DNA of 64,000 nucleotides from Margaritifera margaritifera (taxonomy: Eukaryota; Mollusca; Bivalvia; Unionida; Margaritiferidae). This document shows, piece by piece, positions 52,751 to 63,644 of this stretch. Position 1 is the stretch's first letter, and every line of letters starts with the position of its first letter. Both the position numbers and the translations under genes were made by a program. Under the pieces are notes generated by a model. That model had not been told where the DNA came from and ran no database searches. It saw only the letters and a program-made list of their open reading frames with translations. The stretch is from the NCBI GenBank assembly GCA_029931535.1, contig JAQPZY010001094.1:606501-670500 (forward strand). Direction: 5' to 3'.

Positions 52751-52886
52751 ATGTTCTTGAAAGACATAATCACTGCCTCCGTGACAATCAGCTGTCTGTT
52801 GTTGATGGTTGCAAATCGGTCGGTAAAGACTTGCTCCTGTTACGCTGCCTTGGCGTTTGAGGAACAATCTTGTGGTGCCGATGAGA
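52751..52886 (+). CDS. TIMP-like copy C exon 1
   Basis: It starts at ATG and ends before GTAAGT (phase 1). It encodes the signal peptide and the Cys-Ser-Cys mature N-terminus. The serine between the cysteines matches the residue TIMP-2 uses at that place. Copy B keeps only the first 57 bases of it. Confidence 0.78.
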
Positions 52887-55800
52887 GTAAGTCCTGATGC
52901 TACTGAAAACTCTGCAAAATCTCTGATCAATATGACAGCTGCTGGGTATAATAATATGCCCTGAGTATGTCATCGTCGCAAGCCTCGAGCGAGAACAGTC
53001 TGAGCTTCTTTTTCGCTTCTGGCTGCCTGCGATAAACTTTCTTCGTTTCTAATGAATATGCATAAACCTGCGTAAAGGACCGTTGCAAAATCGAGTAAAA
53101 TGTTATAGGAAAGTTGACTCAACATGACCTCTCTTGCTGTTTGAAAGAGCCAATCAATGTTTCTGTTCCAAACACAGCCACTTATCGATCGATAAAAAGG
53201 GCACTTTCGTTGATGTGTAAAAGCTAGTTTCATTGTGTTGTTGATGACATATTTTTTATGCCTGTTTATGTTAAAATATAAAATCTTATTGCACGCATCC
53301 ACGGGTGGAAAAAGAGTGTGGTTGATTTTCACCCGGGGATTGCTACGATGTCAATATATTATGAGGTAGCAAAGAGCGTCGACAACACGTGGGCAGCATA
53401 CCACGATACTAGCCGTGGATTGGACAGATGGATAGCCAACTGGGCATGCCTGATAGCAGCTTATTTTGAAGGTGATACCATTTAACTTAGTCTGCCGTCA
53501 GCCGTCGAATATGCTGGCAGTGTATTTAATTCTCCAATTATCCATATCATGCTGTATCTATTCTATTTAATGTCACAATCGCAAGCTTATATTAATTTAC
53601 AGAATATAGTATAGTGTTTCTTCTAATGGATTGTGTGGGCGAGAAGAAAGTAGAACGAGGTGACCTTGCAAGCCCCATGTACTTTGGGAGACACCACAAT
53701 ATTAAATAGAGCATTCACCATAATGATATTTTTATTGCCAATTCTTTATCAAGCTGCATTTTTCATAAAAGTTAAAAATGTATACAAATATTATCAAAAT
53801 GCTTTTTGAACATTTTGTATCATCGAATCATGTATACATCTATTGTATGGCCAGACCTTTATCTACGTACTGGTGTGTAATAATGAACGTCCTATACTTT
53901 GGTGAAAGCTTAACTGTGTAGTATTATTCATATCTGATAATGTTTAAACTGTTCAATTTCATACACCTTATGTGAAAGGTACTTCCGAATGCCTGAAACG
54001 CATTTTTCAGCGACAGAAAATTAATGTCTGTTTTAAACCATACCGGACCCTAAGACAGATGCTAGTTCACCCAAAGGATAAGTTCAATAAGAAAGATATT
54101 TGTGGACCTATCTATCACATAAAGTGTGAAGGACAAGGGGACAGTCAGTGCCATCACAACTACATTGGAGAAACGGAATGGACATTGAACGCGAGATTCA
54201 ACGAACATAGTAGACCAAGGTCAAGTTCATCTGAGGTATCACGACACATCCACACAGTTTGCCCGGGTCATACGGTATCTTGGGACTCAGTAAACATCTT
54301 AGATGGAGAACAATCAGTTTTTGAGCGGGGGGTAAAGAGTCTATATACATCCGTGCTCACAAACCAACGCTGAACAGGGACACGGGCCGTTACAATCTGC
54401 CGTATATCTGGGACAATTTGTTAATATCGCTCACTATTCCCTCGGGTGATGTTAACAATCAGTAGAGAATAAATCATTCTGCTGATGAAGTCCTTAATAC
54501 AAGGACGAAAGCTTCAAGTTAGCTTTCAATTTATTTATTGTGTATGAAATTGAACAGTTTAAACATTATCATATATGAACGTCATATAATGCCATGCTAT
54601 GCAACAACATACTTATTGGGTCATACATGTGCTTAACTGCACCAAATTAATCATTTAAAATGCCCAGTACGTGGCGAATTTATTGGTACATCTACCCAAT
54701 GCATTTGCATTGGAAGTTGCACTATGACTATGGAATAAAATATGTGATATATTCGAATTAAGAAATCAGTTGGGTTTTGTTTTTTTTTGGGACGAAGACG
54801 ATGCTGCCAAACAAACCAACCAGTTGCATTATATTTTTTAACATTTAAAGATATAAATATTTTAACGAATGAACAAAGAGTATCAAAAACGAAGAAGTAT
54901 TTTGCATCAAACAAAGCGTGCTAAACTGTACGCAATTGCTAACTGTACGCAATTCGTTGTACACGATGGAAATTCTAACATAATTGATCACACATACAGA
55001 CAGACACTCAAACAACCACACACACATATATATATATGTGTGTGTCTGTGCGTCTGTGTGAGTATGCGTGTGTATGTGAGAGAGAGAAAAAAAACAAAAA
55101 TTTCAAAGCGTAAAATCATATAACCAGAAAAAAGTCCCCAAGTGCCATAGAATGTCTTTGCTTAATAACATAAAATATAATATACAAATAATTGAGGTGA
55201 CATTTGACACGAATTTTTATATTTCTATAGTATATGTACACAGTTTATGAAAGGATACTTAAAAAGACTATCAGAAAAATGAAATTATAATGATCAAATT
55301 TCGGCTTGAAAAGTAAACATTGCAAATTCATGTCATAGTTTCTGACGATAATTCAATTTAAATTAGTTTGAAAGTTGTTAGATTTGTTTTGTGATATCCC
55401 GAATAATTCAACGTTACTCTCATGTAAGGCAGAGTAAACATACCATATTTAACACTCAGGTACATCATTTAACTTGTTTAATGAGAACATGATATTCATC
55501 TTTAACATGAGGATAAATATCAATAGTATTCGTCAATGTTACCTCCTTTCTTTCCTTACATATTGCCAGTATGGAAGCTGACCGTCCAGTCAATGGAAGA
55601 ACACGGAGGGAGAGGGGATTTGCCTGGATATGTCTATCATCACGTCCGTATTGACGAGGTTATTAAGGTTAGGTGCTTCCGACTTTAACACACTACTTTT
55701 ATATCATATCTTGCTTGATTAGGTTAACTTTCATTTTAAAATACATAAGTATCACATCGAAATATGATTCATGAAGATACATTTTTTTATTAACTATGTA

Positions 55801-58800
55801 AAATCACCTTGATGTGCTGGAGGAATGTCTATTTAACACAGTTGTTGCGAATTCTTATACATATATGTGCATTTGTATGTTAGACTTGCTATCGGCAAAA
55901 ATTAGGTCTTGAAATTAATTATAAATTGAGGGATACATTGAAATAAAAATGTCTTATTTCTCTCGTAAAACAATGTAAAGATACATATTATTGGTGGATC
56001 CGTAATACTAATATTGTATAAACATATCGAGAGGCCATATTTAACTGTTTTGAGCATTTTTGTATGTAAATGATCTTTTCGTACCTCACACATGCAAAAC
56101 AAATTTTATATCTTGTAATAAAGTTGTCTGCCGAACTTAATCATGTTATGCGAATACAAAAATCGTTATATTGATGCATAAAATCCATATAAATGAAATT
56201 ATATTTTATAAACACTGTAGGTTTTTCGAGGGTGTCAATATTTAAATATCTTTAATACGATTACGCGTTTTGTATAGTGTCTACGGTGAGATTGCATTGT
56301 ATGCATTGCTGCAAGCTCATAGCTCTACAAACATGTCTGCCAGGTTAGCAATGCTGTCTGGAGGTCTAAATGGAAATATTTCTTTACAACCATATTTGTA
56401 CACAACTAAAGCTTAGGCAAATGTTTATAAATCTCTGCTGAGTTTTTCATTGATTTAGGATTATTAGCACGTATATTTGATAGAATATTTGTAATGTTAG
56501 ATAAAGATATATACAGATAAAATACAAATGAAGAATGACTACCAATCCATTGATTAAAAATTTTTGTTTTCGAGTACAATACTTACACACTGACATGATC
56601 TTTCCTCTCACGAGTCGTTGTTTGGAACACTTTAACCAACGATGCGCTGTCTTGCTCTATCAGCAACAAACATCTTTCTCTTTTTGCTCCTGTGCTTGTT
56701 CAAATATAGTAAGGACGATACTATACTGCCAACCTGTTGGTGTGTGCGTGCTTTAGTGTACATTGCCATACGTAATATCGCATAACTTTCTCAAAGTATT
56801 CATGATAATGGCGTAGAACATTTGGTAAAATCAGCAGATGTTTTGCATACTCACACAACAGTTTGAAATCTTTTATCCGCGTCATAAAGGATAGAACCCG
56901 GAGTGCGGGTGTTAGGAGTGAAAAAATTACTGAATTAAGGAAAGATAGATTGGGGCGTACAAGCTGTAGGACTGATCTTTTCTGAATGAATTTATGGGAT
57001 AAGTGCCGAGATATAGAAGTGTGTTTGCTGTTATGCCTTGTGGAATATGAAATTAATTTCTTGGATTAGGGCGGAGAGTGATAGTAGGTTGTGAGTGATG
57101 GGGCATGGTGTGTCAGGAAATATATTTCTGGGACGAGGGTGGAGAGATAGTTTAGCGAAACGAATTTATGGAATAAGGCCAGAGAGATAGGCCAATGTGT
57201 GTTTGATGGTACCTGGTGATGCAGAGAATGAATTTCTGAAATATGGGCGATTTTGTTGTGTTAAATATATAAGTTCTGCAGTTTGCTTATAAGGAGCTTG
57301 CGAATCTGATGGCAGGTACTTGTTGGCTGGAGCTATGACGTCCACTAAATTGATTATGTCGTCTCTTTACCTAAGAGATTGTAATGCAAGCGAGTGTATT
57401 AAACGGGAGTCAAATAACTCGATGACATGCGACACAATGCGTCCCACTGCATATTTCACTTCTTCAAATTTAATGTTCGGACATTTTGTTTTATCTTAAA
57501 CTCCACGTAAAATACTATTTGTAATTGAATCGAGTGCACTGGAAGTGCACTAGAAGGGAAACAATTTACTTGTTGTATTTGATACAATCTACCCTCCCAC
57601 ATGCATTTTACTGCGGAAGGTTTTGTTTTCTAGTCTAGCTTGGGCCGGACAGATGGAATGGAAGCTTTTATCAAGACACTTAAGAGTTTTTCATGTCCCT
57701 TGAGCTTTACCACCGGATCCCAGTACTTGCTAGCTGGTATGAGCTTCTGGATTATGTGTTTCGCAATAAGATTAATGTTCTGTTTTAATTGCTTATAATT
57801 ACATAAATTATAACCTTTCTGCATTAATCGACATTGTTCTTTCTTGCATTGCTCCTTGTAGAAATCGCATACTTTCATGTACTGCCAGTATATACTTTGT
57901 GCACGTAAATTCAAGAGTTAGTAGATATTGTTTATGTATTGTTTATTTGCTTTCCTAATGTAAGCCATCTAATATGAGAAATTACTAAAACTGATGTCGT
58001 GTCTTTTCAAGATGTTACTTTATCGTTTCCAATGTGATGCTTATAGACAAGAGAGCCATAGTCATTTTACAAATATTACTACAGACACCCTAATGTCTTG
58101 AAATATATATTCTTAATTTCAACTAAAAACAAAACCATTTTTAGAAAATCTGAGTATCTCTAACAATGCAATAATGCAAGAATGTGATGCAGGTTATAGG
58201 TTTAGATCATGATATTTGTATTGGATTCTCAAACTTGAATAACCTTTCATTGATTAATGCACATATTAATAGTTCAATTAAATCAGATTAATGATATCCT
58301 TCTAAAGATGAAAAAAGTGCCAAATCATTATGTTTGAGAGTTTATTATTTATTTATAATATTTATTTATTTATTTATTCGATACTCTCAGCTATGTAATT
58401 CTTTGTCATCTCATTTCAATCAATTCTTGTATCTGTATAAGATCATGCTTATGTCGCATATAAATGTATTTTTAATGTGCTTTGCATATATGCCACAAAT
58501 GTGTGGTCTAAGTTGTGATATATTTTTTAAATGGTTGTTATATTCTTTCTTAATCTGAAATGGAACTGTTTACAGCTGATTATCATGTTAGAGTGAAAAG
58601 CAGGACTCAAATATGTATGAGGGATGAAAGCGATTCGATATCCTGCAAGTGAGTATTCGGCTGTCTACATATATATGTTCAAAATCTAAGCGAGCTATTG
58701 ATTTAATGCGTGTTTGATTGATTTTTTGATTGGTTGATTAATCTGCATTTGACATCACCCCAAAAATCTGAAAGGTAATATTATACTGATGAATCTGTTA

Positions 58801-60202
58801 CCTTAAACAGAGGAGTATGCTGGTGGCTGTCCCAACCAATTTTGGGCAGGATTTGAACCTACTTTCTTCTTATCAATAGTCCGTTACACCAACCACTAAG
58901 TAACTAAGTAAGACTGCTCTACATCTAACCGAGAACAATGCGATGAAATGGAAGGTTCCCTCCGTGTCTTAATGCACTTCTATATTGATAAACGGGGTGG
59001 GGACTAACACGTGGAATTTATAATTTAGCATGAATAACTATTAGTTTATGAGAACATATTTACTACAAAACTAACCACTATAGTAAACAAATTCGGAAAC
59101 GTTGAATTTGGATTAGATATTACACCTAATCTACCATGGTCTATAATAATTTAACAGAACTGTTTATGTTTATGACACCAGGTTAATGTGATAAACTAAC
59201 GAAAAGATATTTGCATTTTTAATAATAAGTAATGTTTGGTTAAGGGGCTTTAAAAAGGAAGGTGTTAAATTTACCTTTAAAATTGCAATTATTATATCTT
59301 GGGTGATAATATTGAGGTAAAGATTAAAATCGACATTACTAAGGTCAGTCATACAGTGATTGTAGAGGCTCTATCCACCAACTGCCCTTCAAGCTATATA
59401 AAATGTGCGTTTCAAGATTACTATAGCCCGTCCGTCATAACAGTCTGAGTTACTTTATTCTAAGATGCTAAACTCGGAAAAGTCTCAGACACGCCTCGTA
59501 GCTATGGTTCCTTTTCAATTACATTCTCATGTCTTTTGCCATGAATCCAGTAATTGCAAAACTAATTTTCTGTAAGATATCAAACCACGTTGATAATAAT
59601 CTCTTTATGCAATTGCAAAAGAGTGTAGTCTCTGCCTGAGAGATAGTACTTAGCCAAAAAATATCATTATACTAGACACAAGTGATCTGATATTAGACAC
59701 GATAAGAATTCGACAAAAGGATTTATTTTCTGCTCTTCTTTTTTATTTATTTTTATTTTATTTTTTCCTTTTTTTTCTTCTTGACTATTCTCTACAGGTA
59801 AAACACTCCGACAAAATATCATACACAGCAATTCTGCGTTCATCTTCATAGATTACAAAGTGTTTTCGCTCACTAGAAAACAATAAAACCTTCAAAATGT
59901 CCATGCATGGCGTAGAAAAACTAGTTATATAGGCACAGTCCTCCATATTTTCCCTAAACATCAGTTCTTTAGTCAGAGGCATAAATAATAATCAAGTAGA
60001 GAGAATATAATACTGAACGAAAATACATTACACAAATCGTCGTATACAGCATACACAAGTAAGGATCATAAACACTAACTTACATCCACTTAGAGTCACA
60101 TTATCTTTTAAATTTATGATTTTCCTTCTTAGTAATAAGTCAATATCAATGCGACATCCATAAAAGGTATTGAAATTGTTTTGAAATGTAATATCCTTGT
60201 TC

Positions 60203-60235
<33 letters not shown>

Positions 60236-61095
60236 TATCGATCAGGTCCAATTGATAAAAAAAACAAAAAAAAGGATTTTCCACGTATCAAAAGTAAGTA
60301 GATAAAACATCACTCTTTTTAGAAGATAAGACACATATCGAATTAAGCAATTGAATAGAGCTTCAAACCTATTTTGTGAAACTTATAAATATATTCCCGT
60401 GATGTTGGAAGACTTTCCTCGGCGACGCGGTGTATGTTTGTATAAGGGATAACTACTATCTATGGTATAGACAGAAAATGAAAAAAACCTTAACACATTA
60501 GTCCAGTTAGAGCTTTGTAGTGATATCGTACTTCAGCCCCAAAGATTCTCTTAAGTTCAATTTTCACAGAACATGACTACCTACTCCATGATTTCCTTTT
60601 TCATTGCACTTATGAGTCGTAACAATACATGTGTCAAGTACAGAATGGGTATAGCATAATTCGCATCTATACATACCGCGAATAATTGGCTTACATTGAA
60701 TTATTATGTCGCTGAAACCTCATTTTATCCCTTTGATAGATAGATTAATATATAGATAGATAGATAGATGGATGGAGAGATAGATTAATATATATATAGA
60801 TGCGATTGAATCTATTTAAATGGTCCCACGTGATAAGCAATTACGAATAATGTGATTAAATGATTTTACTCAATTTTTTTTGTTCTGCTATTTAATTTCT
60901 CCCATTGATATATATATTGAATGCAATCATAATTTATTTCCAGTACCACATTAACAGCACTTCTACCTTTTCACATTATTGATTAATTGATTGGTTTGAT
61001 TGATTTGTTTGTTGGTTGGTTGATAGATTCATTCATTTATTCACTTTAGACACATACGAGTACTGATGGTCCTGGAGAAGACGGATCCAGAATAA
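52751..61095 (+). CDS. TIMP-like secreted metalloproteinase-inhibitor-type protein, copy C (five exons)
   Basis: The exons are 52751-52886, 55570-55667, 57634-57736, 58576-58648 and 61050-61095. All introns are GT-AG and the phases fit (1, 0, 1, 2). The joined frame is 456 nt, 151 residues plus TAA. Residues 1-27 look like a signal peptide (core ISCLLLMVA). The mature part would start CSCYAALAFEEQSCGADE. Six cysteines in all follow the signal peptide: 28, 30, 41, 99, 126 and 136. TIMP inhibitory domains have Cys-X-Cys at the very N-terminus, a third cysteine about ten residues on followed by X-Ala-Asp, and six cysteines in three disulfides, which this matches. SQYLLA before the last third resembles the YLIAG motif of the netrin fold. 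The HPQ part of the TIMP signature is absent and there is no C-terminal TIMP domain. TIMPs are extracellular and block metalloproteinases through the N-terminal cysteine; inhibition here is inferred. Confidence 0.8.
53948..54465 (+). pseudogene. GIY-YIG endonuclease domain of a Penelope-like element (frameshifted)
   Basis: From 53948 a frame without ATG reads PYVKGTSECLKRIF, a typical opening of the Penelope endonuclease region, then LVHPKDK, IYHIKC and NYIGETEWTLNARFNEH, which holds the YIG and the R...EH part of the motif. The frame stops with TGA at 54371-54373. The usual C-terminal motif (LNRDTGRYNLPYIWDN) continues in another frame to TAG 54463-54465, so about one base was lost near 54326-54339. 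The family's enzyme nicks DNA for target-primed reverse transcription; this copy is inactive. Confidence 0.85.
54468..54535 (+). ncRNA. hammerhead-like ribozyme of the Penelope-like element
   Basis: CTGATGA (54482-54488) is followed by a stem GTCCTT/AAGGAC (54490-54495 with 54501-54506) and GAAA (54507-54510). A short stem III AGCT/AGCT (54510-54513 with 54521-54524) follows, and stem I can form from AATAAAT (54468-54474) with ATTTATT (54529-54535). This is the layout of a type I hammerhead, known in Penelope-like elements. One extra A between core and stem II and an imperfect junction near the expected cleavage site leave activity uncertain. Confidence 0.6.
55570..55667 (+). CDS. TIMP-like copy C exon 2
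   Basis: It is 98 nt, entered after CATATTGCCAG and left before GTTAGG. It encodes WKLTVQSMEEHGG through VRIDEVIK without a stop. The same exon in copies A and B has the same length but an internal TAG. Confidence 0.78.
56890..57260. repeat. degenerate GGATAAGG-type minisatellite, copy C
   Basis: Irregular units with GGGATAAGTGCC, GGCGGAGAG and GGGGCATGGTGTGT. It is placed before exon 3 as in copies A and B. Confidence 0.6.
57634..57736 (+). CDS. TIMP-like copy C exon 3
   Basis: It is 103 nt, after TTTTGTTTTCTAG and before GTATGA. It carries cysteine 99 in SFSCPLSF and the QYLLA netrin-fold motif. A second AG at 57637-57638 would shift the frame, and alignment with copies A and B supports the first. 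Confidence 0.75.
58576..58648 (+). CDS. TIMP-like copy C exon 4
   Basis: It is 73 nt, between TTTACAG and GTGAGT. It encodes DYHVRVKSRTQICMRDESD and ends ISC, giving cysteines 126 and 136. The donor GTGAGTATT is shared by all three copies. Confidence 0.78.
58810..58925 (-). repeat. tRNA-derived SINE remnant
   Basis: On the - strand an A-box-like TAGTGGTTGGTG (58898-58887) is followed at tRNA spacing by a B box GGTTCAAATCCTG (58859-58847). The anticodon arm does not pair, so it is not a tRNA gene. It lies in intron 4 of TIMP-like copy C. Confidence 0.55.
60206..60235. repeat. (AAT)n microsatellite
   Basis: About ten AAT units in intron 4 of TIMP-like copy C. Confidence 0.9.
61050..61095 (+). 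CDS. TIMP-like copy C exon 5 (last coding exon)
   Basis: It follows TTCACTTTAG and encodes the last 14 residues (HIRVLMVLEKTDPE) after completing a lysine codon, then TAA. The same exon occurs in copy A (8408-8450) and copy B (34660-34705). Confidence 0.75.
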
Positions 61096-62111
61096 GTTTT
61101 CAGTATTATTATTTATAAAGTTTCAAATACTATTCAGGTGTTTGTTTTTTGTTTTGGAAGTAGTTATTTATACACAAAAGTAAAGAGAAAAAAAATGTAT
61201 AAGGGGTCGGAATTACTGAAACTTCTTCCAAGGTAATATCAAAAAGAACCCACAGATTCAGTAGTATGTTTCTTTTAAAATTTTTACTTGGGTACGAATC
61301 GTGTGCAACGTACCTAAAGATTACTATTCATTATTTCGTAACCCGATTATATTTTTCTTGTTTTTGATACGACTATTCGGATGGTGTAATTTATTTAGTT
61401 TTGGATTTTCTGATTAAGGCACAGTTATTAATTGGATATTCAAACACTTCTATCGTACATATGGTTTTGTGAAATGCGATCAGAGACACAAGCGTGAAGC
61501 AAAGTATCCGCTTGCAAGCGATTCTTTGGTACGAATGTGGGAAGATCAGCAAATATCCAATAAATGTGGTATTCTTTGAAATGGGCTATACATACTTTCA
61601 ACGACATATTTATGCTGCTCTACCACCACCAAAATATGATACAATCCATATTTTGGACCCTAATTATCCTCACATCAGACTATTTAATATAATCTAACAT
61701 TTTAAACCAATCAAATTCTCGGATTGATATTATGTGACCGTTCAATATAACTTAGTATTTTACATATCACGTGCATTGAAATCTGTATTGGACTACAAAC
61801 AATGTATATTACAAACTGTATTAGACTCATGCAAATGCAAGATGGCGGCCAGACATTTCGGGTTGATTCATGATTTTCAAATGTAAATTATTCAGAAAAC
61901 CTGTTTTGAACTCGATTCGAATCTCATTATTATTATTAATTAATTAATTAATGTATTTCTTTCTTTATTTATTTATTTATTTATTGCAATATTTTGATCG
62001 GCAAGCATGTTATGAAAATACTGCTTGAATCGACAAAGATATTCATGAATAGTTGTGTTTCTTGACTTTTATAATTTCCTCTGCTGCATTATCTAGTAAA
62101 GCAGTAATTTT

Positions 62112-62115
<4 letters not shown>
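61096..62115. other. 3' flank of TIMP-like copy C
   Basis: Similar to the flanks of copies A and B up to about 61590. Beyond that I see only AT-rich sequence with TTTA and AATT runs near 61920-61985. The open frame at 61494-61697 has no recognisable motif. Confidence 0.5.

Positions 62116-62161
<46 letters not shown>
62116..62161. repeat. (AT)n microsatellite
   Basis: About 46 bases of alternating AT. Confidence 0.95.
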
Positions 62162-62162
<1 letters not shown>

Positions 62163-62439
62163 TCCTCGAAAGCTCTAGAGAAAGAGGATAATTTATATCT
62201 GCTACCAAGATTGACATAACTGTATTATATCTTTTAAGATTTTGAAGAAAAAAATATTATACACATTTTTTGTTTTTGCTTTATAAATATAAACATTTGG
62301 CGAAATATTCTACTATATATCCAGATAAAAATCCAGTAATATAATCAGTATTTATCAATCAAAATAGTAATAAGTCGAAACAATAGAAACACTCAGCATT
62401 CACTATTAATGGATATAAGCATTGTAATATAGAGTTATA

Positions 62440-63640
62440 TGTTCTACCTCTTATTATTCCACTGAAAACGGATCGGCCCTGTTTAGCTTTCTACCCGAAC
62501 AGTCACTTGTGCTTGAAACTGTTGATTGTACTATATGCAGATGACACTGTAATATTCGGAACTGATGCAGATTCTTTCCAAGAAAACCTGAATGTTTTCT
62601 TTGAGTACACTCAAATTAGGAAACTCAATGTCAATTTAATAAAAACAAAAAAATAAATTTTTGGATCGCGTACATGCACTCAGTTTAAATGTACACAGGG
62701 TGGAAATACCATTTTTTTATTTGTGAGGAATTTAAATACCTAGGTATTATTTTTTCCAAAACTCGTCGTGTTTTAAAAGCGATAAAGCACAACATTGAAC
62801 AAGCAAAAAGAGTGAAATGCATCTTCTCTATAGAAGAATAAACACCTGTACAATCCAATCGATTTACAGTTACAACTGTTCGATCTCACAGTTTGCCCTG
62901 TTTTGCAGTACTGATGTGAAGTTTGGGGGTTCTAAAATACACAGCTTATTGGGAAGGTTCCTAAGATACATAACAAAATTTATAAAGAGCACACCAGTTA
63001 CTTTCCTGTATTCAGAACGTGGTAGGAAACCAATTGACATTTATATTAAATGTCGCATGATTGGATTTGAATCTCAATAATAAATGCAAAATACTCTAAA
63101 ATTTCCCAAAAGTTATACATGAGTGAATTTCGTTCTGGCTTTATTTATAAATGGTTTGAACATATTAGAAACATTTTGATTTCAGTTGGAAGAACCGATA
63201 TGCTATACCAAGCATCAATATGTATCCCTCAAGCTTTAAAAAGCGCTGCGCAAATCTTAAAATGATATATTTATACACGAATGTAGTTCAAGATTAAAAA
63301 CTGCATCGAAAGGTACGACTTACCAATTATGCATACGAGATTTAAACTTTGAGAAGTATTTTATATCTTTAGAAATAAATGTTTATTTGCCTTTGCTAAA
63401 ATATAGAACTAGCAACCACAAACTTTCAGTAGAGTCAGGGTGTTGGGAAAACATACCAAGACAAGACATACAATTCACGGAAGTTATGAACTTCACGATA
63501 TGTTTGTCTGTCTTTTTTTTTTCTCAAGAGAAAGATGTACATTCTTACCATCTTATTATTGTACTAATATTTATTTCATAAAGTTTGGTAAACTCTTTTC
63601 CTTCAGAAACTGCTCAATATTAATTAAATCTTGTTAACTG
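62440..63640 (+). mobile_element. decayed non-LTR retrotransposon, reverse transcriptase 3' part
   Basis: A frame near 62530-62650 reads LYADDTVIFGTDADSFQENL, with the YADD catalytic motif of non-LTR reverse transcriptases. Downstream pieces follow in other frames: EEFKYLGIIF near 62727, RRINTC near 62830, GRFLRYITK near 62955, RGRKPIDIYIKCRMIGFES near 63020-63075, and LLKYRTSNHKLSVESG near 63390-63440. Many stops and frame changes show an old inactive copy. The order is colinear with the RT to C-terminal part of a LINE of the Jockey/CR1 type; the clade is a guess. Confidence 0.8.
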
Positions 63641-63644
63641 TGTT

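Larger units (their letters stand above)
53935..54571 (+). mobile_element. Penelope-like element, 3' fragment with inverted ends
   Basis: The fragment lies in intron 1 of TIMP-like copy C. It holds a GIY-YIG endonuclease end of a Penelope-like retroelement, then a hammerhead-like ribozyme. It is bounded by a perfect 32-bp inverted repeat (53935-53966 and 54540-54571). No reverse transcriptase remains upstream. Penelope-like elements often show terminal repeats in either orientation, so the inverted ends may be part of the element rather than a host feature. Confidence 0.8.
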
